DNA from: Hymenobacter sedentarius
GTDB taxonomy: Bacteria > Bacteroidota > Bacteroidia > Cytophagales > Hymenobacteraceae
Assembly (NCBI RefSeq): GCF_001507645.1
Contig: NZ_CP013909.1
Span: forward strand, 4,712,001-4,776,000
DNA length: 64,000 nucleotides
Direction: 5' to 3'
In this document: piece by piece, positions 26,288 through 35,306 of the stretch
How the letters are laid out: every line of letters begins with the position of its first letter
Position numbering within the stretch: position 1 is the stretch's first letter
Made by a program: the position numbers and the translations under genes
Notes under the pieces: model-generated
Databases searched by the model: none
Told to the model about the DNA's origin: nothing
Seen by the model: the letters and a program-made list of their open reading frames with translations, nothing else

Positions 26288-26465
26288 TCTGTGTTTATCA
26301 CGGCAACTTGTAAATTTCTGCCGACGTTAGAGTAAGTACTTACGTGCCGTTTTTGGCCCGAACCTTCGCCCGAGCCCGCTTGTTTTCAAGCTACATCGGC
26401 CCAACCCGTTTTGCGTGTATACTCCCGACGCGGGGCTATTTGATTTTTTTACTACGTTTATTGGC

Positions 26466-29072
26466 ATGGAAGCTAAATTCTCAAACCGCGTCAAAGAGGT
26501 TATTTCCCTCAGTCGGGAAGAGGCCATCCGTCTCGGCCACGACTATATCGGTACCGAGCACTTGCTGCTCGGTATAATTCGCGAAGCGGAGGGCACAGCC
26601 CTTGGGCTCTTGCGCAAGCTGGGCGTGAGCATCGACGAGCTCAAGTTTTCGCTTGAGCAGGCCACGCGCAACACCGCGACCCAGGGCACCAGCATCACCG
26701 GCTCGATTCCGCTCACCAAGCAGACCGAGAAGGTGCTGAAAATAACCTATTTGGAGGCGAAAATCTTCAAGTCCGAAATCATCGGCACCGAACACCTGCT
26801 GTTGTCCATCCTGCGGGACGAAGACAACATTTCTTCTCAAATTCTCTCCAAGTTTAACGTGAACTACGAAACTGTGCGCGACTCGCTGGATTACCATGGT
26901 AACGCCTCGCCGAGTCCCAAAGCCGGCCCCGATACCGACGACGACGACAACGACAAGCTGTTTGGCTCGTCGGGCCCCGGCGGGCGCGGCGGTGCGGGCA
27001 GCGCTTCGGCCAAGAAGCCCGGCGAAAAATCGCGCACCCCGGTGCTCGACAACTTCGGCCGCGACCTCACCAAGCTGGCCGAAGACGACAAGCTCGACCC
27101 CATTGTGGGCCGTGAAAAAGAAATTGAGCGCGTGGCTCAGATTTTGAGCCGCCGCAAAAAGAATAACCCCATCCTCATCGGTGAGCCCGGCGTGGGCAAA
27201 ACGGCCATTGCCGAAGGCCTTGCCCTGCGCATCATCCAGAAGAAGGTGAGCCGCGTGCTCTTCAACAAGCGCGTGGTAACGCTGGACCTGGCTTCGCTGG
27301 TGGCCGGTACCAAGTACCGCGGCCAGTTTGAAGAGCGCATGAAGGCCGTGATGAACGAGCTGGAGAAGTCGCCCGACGTGATTTTGTTCATCGACGAGCT
27401 GCACACCATCGTGGGCGCCGGCGGTGCTTCGGGTTCGCTCGACGCTTCCAACATGTTCAAGCCGGCTTTGGCCCGCGGCGAGATTCAATGCATCGGCGCC
27501 ACTACGCTGGACGAGTACCGCCAGTACATCGAGAAGGATGGCGCTTTGGCCCGTCGTTTCCAGATGGTGATGGTGGACCCCACCACGCCCGAGGAGACCA
27601 TCGAAATCCTGCACAACATCAAGGACAAGTACCAGGACCACCACCACGTGGTGTACACCGACAAAGCCATTGAGCAGTGCGTGATGCTGTCGGACCGCTA
27701 CATGAGCGACCGGTTCCTACCGGACAAAGCCATCGACATTCTTGACGAGGCCGGTGCCCGCGTGCACATCAACAATATCGTGGTGCCTGAGGACATTCTC
27801 ACGCTCGAAGAGCAGATTGAGAACATCAAGGGCGAGAAAAACCGCGTGGTGAAATCGCAGAAATATGAGGAAGCCGCCAAGCTCCGTGACACTGAGAAGA
27901 AACTTCTGGACCAACTCGACGCCGCCAAGAAAGGCTGGGAAGAGGAAACCAAGAAGAAGCGCTACACGGTGAAAGAGGAGAACGTGGCCGAGGTTATCGC
28001 CATGATGACCGGTATTCCCGTTTCGCGCGTGGCCCAGAACGAAAGCCAGAAGCTGCTCAACATGAACGAGGAGCTGCAGGGCAAGGTAATTGGCCAGGAA
28101 AAGGCCATCAAGCAGCTCGTGAAGGCTATCCAGCGCACGCGGGTGGGCTTGAAGGACCCCAAGAAGCCCATTGGCTCGTTCGTGTTCCTCGGCCCCACAG
28201 GCGTGGGTAAGACGGAGCTGGCCAAGGTGCTCGCTACCTACCTCTTCGACAAGGAAGACGCGCTGGTGCGTGTCGATATGTCGGAGTACATGGAGAAGTT
28301 CAGCGTATCGCGCCTGGTGGGCGCGCCTCCCGGCTACGTGGGCTACGAAGAGGGCGGCCAGCTGACGGAGAAAATCCGCCGCAAGCCGTACTCGGTTATC
28401 CTGCTCGACGAGATTGAGAAGGCGCACCCGGACGTGTACAACCTGCTCCTGCAGGTGTTGGACGACGGTATTCTGACCGACGGCCTCGGCCGCAAGGTGG
28501 ACTTCCGGAACACCATCATCATCATGACCTCGAACATCGGGGCGCGTGACCTGCAGGACTTCGGCGCCGGCATCGGCTTCGGCACCAAGGCCCGCCAGGA
28601 GAACATGGACGAGCTGACCAAGGGCACCATCACCAACGCCCTGAAGAAGACGTTCTCGCCCGAATTCCTCAACCGTTTGGATGACGTTATCGTCTTCAAC
28701 TCGCTCGAGAAAAAAGACATCCACAAAATCATCGACATCAGCCTCAGCAAGCTCCTCTCGCGGGTGCAGGCCCTGGGCTACCGTGTTGAGCTGACCGAGA
28801 AGGCCAAGGATTTTGTGGCGGACAAAGGCTACGACCCCAAGTACGGTGCCCGGCCCTTGAACCGCGCCATTCAGAAGTACATCGAAGACCCGATTGCCGA
28901 GGAAATCCTCAAAGCCCAGGTGGTGCACGGCGACGTCATCACGGCCGACTATGTGGATGGTGCCGAGGAACTGGTGTTCAGTGTAACCAAGAGCGGCGAA
29001 GACCAGAACCTCGCCAGCGACGAGCGCCCGGCCGAAACGCCGGAAGCGCCCGACACGGACGCGAAGAAGTAA
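26466..29072 (+). CDS. clpC: ATP-dependent Clp protease ATPase subunit ClpC
   Basis: An 868-residue AAA+ unfoldase that feeds proteins to ClpP. Domains in order: paired Clp_N repeats (residues 1-145, each with YIGTEHLLL or similar), an acidic Gly-rich linker, AAA-1 with Walker A GEPGVGKT near 239 and DELHTIVGAGGASG, a UVR motif (QKYEEAAKLRD near 463), AAA-2 with GPTGVGKT near 575, and the ClpB-D2 small domain. The UVR motif separates it from ClpA and ClpB. The start is the ATG at 26466, matching the family's conserved start MEAKFSNRVKEV. Ends with an acidic tail. A terminator follows at 29107. Confidence 0.97.
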   Translation: MEAKFSNRVKEVISLSREEAIRLGHDYIGTEHLLLGIIREAEGTALGLLRKLGVSIDELKFSLEQATRNTATQGTSITGSIPLTKQTEKVLKITYLEAKIFKSEIIGTEHLLLSILRDEDNISSQILSKFNVNYETVRDSLDYHGNASPSPKAGPDTDDDDNDKLFGSSGPGGRGGAGSASAKKPGEKSRTPVLDNFGRDLTKLAEDDKLDPIVGREKEIERVAQILSRRKKNNPILIGEPGVGKTAIAEGLALRIIQKKVSRVLFNKRVVTLDLASLVAGTKYRGQFEERMKAVMNELEKSPDVILFIDELHTIVGAGGASGSLDASNMFKPALARGEIQCIGATTLDEYRQYIEKDGALARRFQMVMVDPTTPEETIEILHNIKDKYQDHHHVVYTDKAIEQCVMLSDRYMSDRFLPDKAIDILDEAGARVHINNIVVPEDILTLEEQIENIKGEKNRVVKSQKYEEAAKLRDTEKKLLDQLDAAKKGWEEETKKKRYTVKEENVAEVIAMMTGIPVSRVAQNESQKLLNMNEELQGKVIGQEKAIKQLVKAIQRTRVGLKDPKKPIGSFVFLGPTGVGKTELAKVLATYLFDKEDALVRVDMSEYMEKFSVSRLVGAPPGYVGYEEGGQLTEKIRRKPYSVILLDEIEKAHPDVYNLLLQVLDDGILTDGLGRKVDFRNTIIIMTSNIGARDLQDFGAGIGFGTKARQENMDELTKGTITNALKKTFSPEFLNRLDDVIVFNSLEKKDIHKIIDISLSKLLSRVQALGYRVELTEKAKDFVADKGYDPKYGARPLNRAIQKYIEDPIAEEILKAQVVHGDVITADYVDGAEELVFSVTKSGEDQNLASDERPAETPEAPDTDAKK

Positions 29073-29106
29073 GACCCTGCAGGCGCTAGCCTGCACCCAA
29101 ATTGAG

Positions 29107-29138
29107 AAGCCGGCTCCCGCAAGGAAGCCGGCTTTTTT
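29107..29138 (+). terminator. Terminator after clpC
   Basis: AAGCCGGCT paired with AGCCGGCTT with two further pairs next to the loop, followed by seven T. Confidence 0.85.
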
Positions 29139-29209
29139 GTTGCCTTTCGATTACCTTGGAAATTGCATTTGACTAACTCTGCCTCATTTGAAACAATTCT
29201 AATCTTATC

Positions 29210-31357
29210 ATGAATTTTCTTCAGAAAGCGGCCCTTGCGGGGGCTGGTGCGGCGCTCACCAGCGGGGCGGGGCTGGCGCAATCGGCTCCGGTGGCGCCCA
29301 TCAAACCGAAGGTGTTCACCAACTTCGGCATCACGCGTACCGACAACTATTATTGGCTCAACCAGCCCAGCAGCCCGGAGGTGCTCAAGTACCTAAATGC
29401 CGAAAACGCTTACTACGACAAGCAGATGGCCGGAGCCCAGGCCACGCAGCAGAAGCTGGTGGCGGAAATAAAAGGGCGCATCAAGCAGGAAGATGCTTCA
29501 GTGCCGTACCGCGACAACGGCTACTATTACTATTCCCGTTTCGATGTGGGCGGTGAATACCCGGTGTATTGCCGGAAGAAGGGCAGCGAAATTGAAACCG
29601 AAGAGGTACTGCTGGACGCCAACGAGCTGGGAGCCGGCCGCCCGTATTACCAAATCGGCGACTGGGCCGTGAGCGACAACAACCAACTGCTGGCCTACAC
29701 GGCCGATACGGTGAGCCGCCGCCTCTACACGCTGCGGTTTAAGAACCTGGCCACCGGGCAGCTCTACCCCGAGCGCATTGCCAACACGGGCGGCGAAGTG
29801 GTGTGGGCGGCCGACAACAAGACCGTTTTTTACACCAAGAAAGACGTAACCACCCTGCTGCCCTATCAGGTGTACCGGCACACGCTGGGCACCAACCCCA
29901 AGGGCGACGCACTGATTTACGAGGAGCACGACAACACCTTCCGGGTGGGCGTGAGCCGCACCAAGTCGAAAAAATTCATTGGAATTGAGCTGGCCAGCTC
30001 GCTTTCATCCGAATACCGCTACCTCGATGCAAGCACGCCCACGAGCCAGTTTAAAGTGTTCTGGCACCGCGAGAAAGACCACCTGTATCAAGTGGAGAAC
30101 CTGGGCGACAAGTTCTACGTGCGCACCAACTGGCAGGCCCCCAACTACCGCCTGATGGTGACGCCCGTGGCCAGCACGGCCAAAACAGCCTGGCAGGATG
30201 CCCTCACCCGCCACCCCGAAATCTTCCTCGACAACTTTGAGCTGTTTCGAGATTTCCTCGTGCTCAACGAGCGCAAGGGAGGCCTGCGCCAGCTACGCGT
30301 CATCAGCCTGAAAGACAAGCAGGAACATTACCTCCAGTTTGAGGAGCCGGCCTACACGGCCACCATTGGCATCAATGCTGAGCAAGACACGCCGCTGCTG
30401 CGCTACAACTACACGTCGCTGACCACGCCGGCCTCCACCTTCGAGTACGACATGAGCACGCGCACCAGCACGCTGCTGAAGGAACAGACGGTGCTGGGCG
30501 GCTTCAACAAGCGCGACTACGTGACGGAGCGGGTGTTTGTGAAGTCGCGCGACAATGCCTTTATCCCGATATCCATCGTGTATAAGAAGGGCACCAAGCT
30601 CGACGGCAGCGCCCCGCTGCTGCAATACGCTTACGGTTCCTACGGCTTCTCGCAGGACCCCACTTTCAGCTCAGCCCGCCTGAGCTTGCTCAACCGCGGC
30701 TTCGTGTATGCGCTTTGCAACATCCGCGGGGGCCAGGAAATGGGCCGGCAGTGGTTTGAAGATGGCCGCATGCTGCACAAGAAAAACAGCTTCAACGATT
30801 TCATCGATTGCTCGCTTTACCTCACCAAGCCGCATGAGGCGGAAGTGGCCGGCGCGAAAACCAAGCAGCAGTACACCGCGCCCGACAAGCTTTTTGCCAT
30901 GGGCGGCAGCGCCGGCGGCCTGCTCATGGGGGCCGTGATGAATATGCGGCCCGACCTCTACAAGGGCGTGATTGCGGCTGTGCCGTTTGTGGATGTGGTC
31001 ACGACCATGTCGGACCCCAGCATTCCGCTCACCACCAGCGAGTACGACCAGTGGGGCAACCCCGCCGACGAGGAGTACTTCCGGTACATGCTCTCGTACT
31101 CGCCCTACGACAACGTGAAGGCTCAGGCTTATCCCAACACCCTTGTTACCACCGGCCTGCACGATTCGCAGGTGCAATACTTCGAGCCAGCTAAATGGGT
31201 CGCCAAGCTGCGCGCCATGAAAACGGACAAGAACCAGCTCCTGCTGCACACGGATATGAGCGCCGGCCACGGCGGCGCCTCCGGCCGCTTTAAGTCCATC
31301 GACGATACGGCGCGGCAGTATGCGTTTATGCTGCAGCTATTGGGCAAGAATCTGTAG
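29210..31357 (+). CDS. S9 family peptidase, oligopeptidase B type
   Basis: A 715-residue prolyl-oligopeptidase-family serine peptidase. A signal-like N-terminus (AALAGAGAALTSGAGLAQ) suggests periplasmic export. The propeller begins with DNYYWLNQPSSPEVLKYLNA, a hallmark of oligopeptidase B. The catalytic domain carries YGSYGFSQDPTFS, NIRGGQEMGRQWFEDGR, the nucleophile in MGGSAGGLLMG, the Asp in GLHDSQVQ and the His in SAGHGGASG, so the triad is complete. It should cleave short peptides after basic residues, by family. Stand-alone gene; a palindromic repeat follows 20 bases after its stop. Confidence 0.92.
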   Translation: MNFLQKAALAGAGAALTSGAGLAQSAPVAPIKPKVFTNFGITRTDNYYWLNQPSSPEVLKYLNAENAYYDKQMAGAQATQQKLVAEIKGRIKQEDASVPYRDNGYYYYSRFDVGGEYPVYCRKKGSEIETEEVLLDANELGAGRPYYQIGDWAVSDNNQLLAYTADTVSRRLYTLRFKNLATGQLYPERIANTGGEVVWAADNKTVFYTKKDVTTLLPYQVYRHTLGTNPKGDALIYEEHDNTFRVGVSRTKSKKFIGIELASSLSSEYRYLDASTPTSQFKVFWHREKDHLYQVENLGDKFYVRTNWQAPNYRLMVTPVASTAKTAWQDALTRHPEIFLDNFELFRDFLVLNERKGGLRQLRVISLKDKQEHYLQFEEPAYTATIGINAEQDTPLLRYNYTSLTTPASTFEYDMSTRTSTLLKEQTVLGGFNKRDYVTERVFVKSRDNAFIPISIVYKKGTKLDGSAPLLQYAYGSYGFSQDPTFSSARLSLLNRGFVYALCNIRGGQEMGRQWFEDGRMLHKKNSFNDFIDCSLYLTKPHEAEVAGAKTKQQYTAPDKLFAMGGSAGGLLMGAVMNMRPDLYKGVIAAVPFVDVVTTMSDPSIPLTTSEYDQWGNPADEEYFRYMLSYSPYDNVKAQAYPNTLVTTGLHDSQVQYFEPAKWVAKLRAMKTDKNQLLLHTDMSAGHGGASGRFKSIDDTARQYAFMLQLLGKNL

Positions 31358-31378
31358 GAATAGGTTGTCAATAACCGG

Positions 31379-31467
31379 CTGTCATGCAGAGCGCAGCGAA
31401 GCATCTTATCGCCGTGGAACGACTCGTTCGAACCTGATAAGATGCTTCGCTGCGCTCTGCATGACAG
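31379..31467. repeat. Palindromic repeat, GAAGCATCTTATC family (copy 2)
   Basis: Perfect 32-base arms (31379-31410 and 31436-31467) beginning CTGTCATGCAGAGCGCAG, loop of 25 bases. The arms are identical to those at 47845. A degenerate extra arm (GCTGCTTCGCAGCG, then CATGAC) continues to about 31505, as if a second element were partly lost. Confidence 0.93.
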
Positions 31468-31569
31468 GAGGCGCGAGCGAGCTGCTTCGCAGCGTTCGGC
31501 ATGACGTTCTACTTTTTGGTAGCGCCCCGTAAGGCATTACGGAAACACGTCCATAATCTACCCGTAACC

Positions 31570-31577
31570 TACCTTTG
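31570..31577 (+). promoter_or_regulatory. Consensus -7 box for the acyl-CoA carboxylase gene
   Basis: TACCTTTG is an exact match to the Bacteroidota -7 consensus TAnnTTTG. It lies 49 bases before the chosen ATG at 31626 and overlaps the alternative upstream start at 31575, which argues for the downstream start. A TTG at the right -33 distance is not evident. Confidence 0.5.
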
Positions 31578-31625
31578 AGTTCCCACTCTCGCGCGTCAGT
31601 TCCGGCGCTGCGCTCACTATTCTCC

Positions 31626-33194
31626 ATGCCAGACCCGCACGCTCACGCCCACCTTTCCAAAACCGACCTGCTGGCCCGCAAAAACGAAGAAGCCCTGCTC
31701 GGCGGTGGCCAGGCCCGCATCGATTCCCAACACAAAAAAGGCAAGCTCACCGCCCGCGAACGGGTTGATTTGCTGATGGACGAAGGCTCGTTCGAAGAAA
31801 TTGGCAAGTTTGTGATGCACCGGGCCAAGGACTTTGGCCTCGACAAAGAACACTACCTCGGCGACGGCGTGGTGACCGGCTACGGCACCGTGAACGGCCG
31901 CCTAGTGTACGTTTTCTCGCAGGACTTCACGGTGTTTGGTGGCTCGCTGAGCGAAACGCACGCCGAGAAAATCGTCAAAATCATGGACCTGGCCATGAAG
32001 AACGGCGCCCCGGTTATTGGGCTAAACGACTCAGGCGGCGCCCGCATTCAGGAAGGCGTGGTGAGCCTGGGTGGCTACGCCGACATCTTCTACAAGAATA
32101 CCCTGGCCTCGGGCGTGGTGCCGCAGCTCTCGGCCATTATGGGGCCGTGCGCGGGCGGCGCGGTATACTCGCCGGCCATCACCGACTTCATCCTGATGGT
32201 GGAGCACACGAGCTATATGTTCGTGACCGGCCCGAACGTGGTGAAGACCGTGACCCACGAAGAAGTAACCAGCGAGGAGTTGGGCGGCGCCAGCACCCAC
32301 TCGGCCAAGAGCGGCGTCACGCACTTCAGCTGCGCCAACGAGGTGGCCTGCATCACGCACCTCAAGCAGCTGCTGAGCTACATGCCGCAGAACTGCGAGG
32401 AAACCGCGCCCAACCAGCCCTACGACGCCAGTGGCGACGAAAGCCGCCCGGTGCTCGACAAGCTGATACCCGACAATGCCAACCAGCCCTACGACATGCG
32501 GGAGGTGATTGAAGGCATCATCGACGCCGATTCCTTCCTTGAGGTCCACCAAAATTTTGCCGAAAACATCGTTGTGGGCTTTGCGCGCCTGGCGGGCCGC
32601 AGCATCGGCATTGTGGGCAACCAGCCCGCCGTGCTGGCCGGCGTGCTCGACATTAACGCCAGCACCAAGGCCGCGCGCTTTGTGCGCTTCTGCGACTCGT
32701 TTAACATTCCGCTGCTGGTGCTGGAAGACGTGCCCGGCTTCCTGCCCGGCACCGACCAGGAGTGGCGCGGCATCATCACAAACGGCGCCAAGCTGCTCTA
32801 CGCTTTTTGCGAAGCCACCGTGCCGCGTATCACCGTCATCACCCGCAAGGCCTACGGCGGGGCGTATGATGTGATGAACTCCAAGCACATTGGCGCCGAT
32901 ATGAACTACGCCTGGCCCACCGCCGAAATCGCCGTGATGGGCGCCAAGGGCGCGGCCGAAATCATCTTCAAGCGCGAAATTGCCACGGCTGACGACCCTG
33001 CTGCCAAGCTGCAGGAAAAGGTAGACGAGTACCAAGAGAAATTTGCCACGCCCTACCGCGCTGCCCACCGCGGCTTCGTAGATGAGGTCATCCTGCCTTC
33101 ACAGACGCGTCAGAAATTGATTCGCGCTTTCAAAATGCTGGAGAACAAGGTAGACACCATGCCGCGTAAGAAACACGGCAACATTCCGCTGTAA
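31626..33194 (+). CDS. Acyl-CoA carboxylase carboxyltransferase (beta) subunit
   Basis: A 522-residue two-lobed crotonase-fold carboxyltransferase of the propionyl-CoA carboxylase beta / methylmalonyl-CoA decarboxylase alpha group. KGKLTARERVDLLMDEGSFE opens the fold; GLNDSGGARIQEG and GPCAGGAVYSPA form the first oxyanion pocket; RKAYGGAYDVM and WPTAEIAVMGAKGAAEII form the second. The start at 31626 follows a consensus -7 box. It moves carboxyl from biotin to an acyl-CoA, probably propionyl-CoA. The biotin carboxylase and carrier subunits are not nearby, so the partner must be encoded elsewhere. Confidence 0.93.
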   Translation: MPDPHAHAHLSKTDLLARKNEEALLGGGQARIDSQHKKGKLTARERVDLLMDEGSFEEIGKFVMHRAKDFGLDKEHYLGDGVVTGYGTVNGRLVYVFSQDFTVFGGSLSETHAEKIVKIMDLAMKNGAPVIGLNDSGGARIQEGVVSLGGYADIFYKNTLASGVVPQLSAIMGPCAGGAVYSPAITDFILMVEHTSYMFVTGPNVVKTVTHEEVTSEELGGASTHSAKSGVTHFSCANEVACITHLKQLLSYMPQNCEETAPNQPYDASGDESRPVLDKLIPDNANQPYDMREVIEGIIDADSFLEVHQNFAENIVVGFARLAGRSIGIVGNQPAVLAGVLDINASTKAARFVRFCDSFNIPLLVLEDVPGFLPGTDQEWRGIITNGAKLLYAFCEATVPRITVITRKAYGGAYDVMNSKHIGADMNYAWPTAEIAVMGAKGAAEIIFKREIATADDPAAKLQEKVDEYQEKFATPYRAAHRGFVDEVILPSQTRQKLIRAFKMLENKVDTMPRKKHGNIPL

Positions 33195-33200
33195 ACTTAT

Positions 33201-33304
33201 TTGTCATGCTGACAGAGGAAGCATCTTATCACGGCGGCCTTTGTTCTCTCTTCTACCTAGCGGCGCTGACGTGATAAGATTCTTCGCTGCGCTTTGAATG
33301 ACAA
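33201..33304. repeat. Palindromic repeat, GAAGCATCTTATC family (copy 3, diverged)
   Basis: Arms of about 34 bases, with several mismatches, start TTGTCATGCTGA and end TGAATGACAA. The right arm reaches to within 11 bases of the M42 peptidase start and contains an upstream in-frame ATG at 33298 that I reject as the start. Confidence 0.8.
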
Positions 33305-33315
33305 TTTACCTACCC

Positions 33316-34386
33316 ATGCGTCCCGAATCTTTCGAGTTCCTCCAAACCTACCTCAACAACCCCTCCCCGACCGGCTTTGAAAAGGAAGGTCAAAAGCTGT
33401 GGCTGGATTACATCAAGCCGTATATCGACGAGTACTTTGTGGATACTTACGGCACGGTGGTCGGCGTCATCAATCCCGAGGCGAAGTACAAGGTGGTCAT
33501 CGAAGCGCACGCCGATGAGATTTCCTACTTCGTGAACTACATCACCAAGGAAGGCTACTTGTACCTGCGCCGCAACGGCGGCTCCGACCCGCTGGTGGCC
33601 CCCAGCAAGCGGGTCAACATCTTCGGTGAGAAAGGCATTGTAAAAGCCGTGTTTGGCTGGCCCGCCATTCACGTGCGCAAGGTGGAGCAGGACAAGGCCC
33701 CCACCATCGAAACCGTGTTTCTGGACTGCGGTGCTTCCTCCAAGGAAGAAGTAGAGGAAATGGGCGTGCACGTGGGCTCCGTGGTCACATTTGAAGACGA
33801 GTTTACCGTGCTCAACGACAAGTACTACGTGGGCCGAGCGCTCGACAACCGCGTGGGCGGCTTCATGATAGCCGAGGTGGCGCGCATGCTCAAGGACAAT
33901 AACAAGAAGTTGCCCTTCGGCCTGTACATCGTAAATGCGGTGCAGGAAGAAATTGGGCTGCGCGGCGCCGAGATGGTGGCCCACCGCATCAACCCCGACG
34001 TGGCCATCATCACCGACGTGACGCACGACAGCCAGTCGCCGATGTACGAGAAGAAGACCGCGGGCGACATTTCCTGCGGCAAAGGCCCGGTGATTACCTA
34101 CGGCCCAGCCGTGCAAAACCACCTGCGCGACCTCATCATCGACACGGCCAAGCTAACCGACATCCCGTTCCAGCGGGCAGCCGCCACCCGCGCCACCGGC
34201 ACCGATACCGACGCCTTCGCCTACTCTGGCTCCGGCGTGGCCGCAGCCCTGATTTCGCTGCCGCTGAAGTACATGCACACCACCGTTGAAACAGTGCACA
34301 AAGACGACGTGGACAGCGTGACCCGGCTGATTTACGAAACGCTCCTGCGCATCGAGGACGGGCACGACTTCCGCTACTTCAGCTAA
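33316..34386 (+). CDS. M42 family metallopeptidase (glutamyl aminopeptidase/tetrahedral type)
   Basis: A 356-residue dinuclear-zinc aminopeptidase. The ATG at 33316 gives MRPESFEFLQTYLNNPSPTG, the usual family start; an in-frame ATG at 33298 lies inside a palindromic repeat. Metal-ligand and catalytic motifs are EAHADEIS (His65, Asp67), GRALDNRVGG, VQEEIGLRGAE, TDVTHDSQSP and the final KYMHTTVE. The family forms dodecameric tetrahedral particles that trim short peptides in the cytoplasm. No signal peptide. Its own promoter must lie within or before the repeat. Confidence 0.94.
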   Translation: MRPESFEFLQTYLNNPSPTGFEKEGQKLWLDYIKPYIDEYFVDTYGTVVGVINPEAKYKVVIEAHADEISYFVNYITKEGYLYLRRNGGSDPLVAPSKRVNIFGEKGIVKAVFGWPAIHVRKVEQDKAPTIETVFLDCGASSKEEVEEMGVHVGSVVTFEDEFTVLNDKYYVGRALDNRVGGFMIAEVARMLKDNNKKLPFGLYIVNAVQEEIGLRGAEMVAHRINPDVAIITDVTHDSQSPMYEKKTAGDISCGKGPVITYGPAVQNHLRDLIIDTAKLTDIPFQRAAATRATGTDTDAFAYSGSGVAAALISLPLKYMHTTVETVHKDDVDSVTRLIYETLLRIEDGHDFRYFS

Positions 34387-34408
34387 GTCTTTAATTGGGT
34401 TAAACGTC

Positions 34409-34494
34409 TGTCATCCTGAGCTAAGCAAAGGACCTTATTCCGCCAGAACTGTTGGTTCAATGGTGATAAGGCCCTTCACTCAACTCAGGATGAC
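34409..34494. repeat. Palindromic repeat, diverged member
   Basis: Imperfect arms, left GTCATCCTGAGCTAAGCAAA and right ending CAGGATGAC, with internal GACCTTAT / ATAAGG pairing. It shares the GTCAT-N-CTGAG outer word with the other family members. It ends 8 bases before the next gene. Confidence 0.75.
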
Positions 34495-34502
34495 TTTTTT
34501 AT

Positions 34503-35306
34503 ATGGAACTACCCGACTTTCCTTTCCCGCCCCTCACCGTGACCGACCAAATGGGCCGGCGGGTGGCGGTGCCGTTTCCGCCGCATCGCATAGTTTCGCT
34601 GGTGCCGTCGCAAACGGAACTGCTGTTTGACCTGGGGCTGGGAGACAAGGTGGTGGGCGTAACCAAGTTCTGCATTCACCCCACGGAAGCCCGCACCAAA
34701 GCCGCACTCATTGGGGGCACCAAGAACTTCGATTTCGACAAAATAGCCGCCCTGAAGCCGGACTTGATAATCGGCAATAAGGAGGAAAACTACCAGACCG
34801 GAATTGAGCTGCTTGCCGCCAAGTACCCGGTGTGGCTGAGCGACATCAGCACCTTGCCGGAAGCGTTGGACATGATTCGGCGCGTGGGCTTCATCGCGGG
34901 CGCCAAGGAGCAAGCCCAGAAGCTGGCAGCGGAAATCGAAGCTTCGTTTGTCGCACTGCCCACCGGTGGCCCGGCAGTACCGGCCGCGTACTTCATTTGG
35001 AAAAAGCCTTACATGGTAGCCGCCGCGGGTACATTCATCGACGACCTGCTGCGCCGGGCCGGCTTTGCCAACGTTTTCGCCAACTTGGGCCGCTACCCGG
35101 AAATTACGGCCGAGCAACTGGCCGCTGCCGCCCCCCAGCGCATTCTGCTATCCTCCGAGCCTTACCCTTTCGGCGAAAAGCATATCGCCGAATTCCAGGC
35201 GATATGCCCAGCAGCCAGGATTGAGATTGTCGACGGGGAGCTATTCAGCTGGTACGGCAGCCGGCTGCGCAAATCGGCGGCGTATTTCAGCCAGCTTCTT
35301 CGATAA
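34503..35306 (+). CDS. Helical-backbone metal receptor / cobalamin-type substrate-binding protein without signal peptide
   Basis: A 267-residue BtuF/FepB-like type III substrate-binding fold. PHRIVSLVPSQTELLFDLGL is the conserved first-lobe motif, followed by KFCIHP, LIGGTKNFDFDKIAALKPDL and ISTLPEALDMIRRVG. No signal peptide or lipobox precedes it, and no ABC permease or ATPase is adjacent, so a periplasmic uptake role is doubtful. Some Bacteroidota have cytoplasmic members of this group. The 3' end overlaps the convergent aroA by 20 bases. Ligand (cobalamin, corrinoid or other) is unknown. Confidence 0.8.
   Translation: MELPDFPFPPLTVTDQMGRRVAVPFPPHRIVSLVPSQTELLFDLGLGDKVVGVTKFCIHPTEARTKAALIGGTKNFDFDKIAALKPDLIIGNKEENYQTGIELLAAKYPVWLSDISTLPEALDMIRRVGFIAGAKEQAQKLAAEIEASFVALPTGGPAVPAAYFIWKKPYMVAAAGTFIDDLLRRAGFANVFANLGRYPEITAEQLAAAAPQRILLSSEPYPFGEKHIAEFQAICPAARIEIVDGELFSWYGSRLRKSAAYFSQLLR

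Noticed and set aside
33298..33315. Upstream in-frame start for the M42 peptidase
   Set aside because: It lies in the right arm of a palindromic repeat and adds six residues not in keeping with the family start at 33316.
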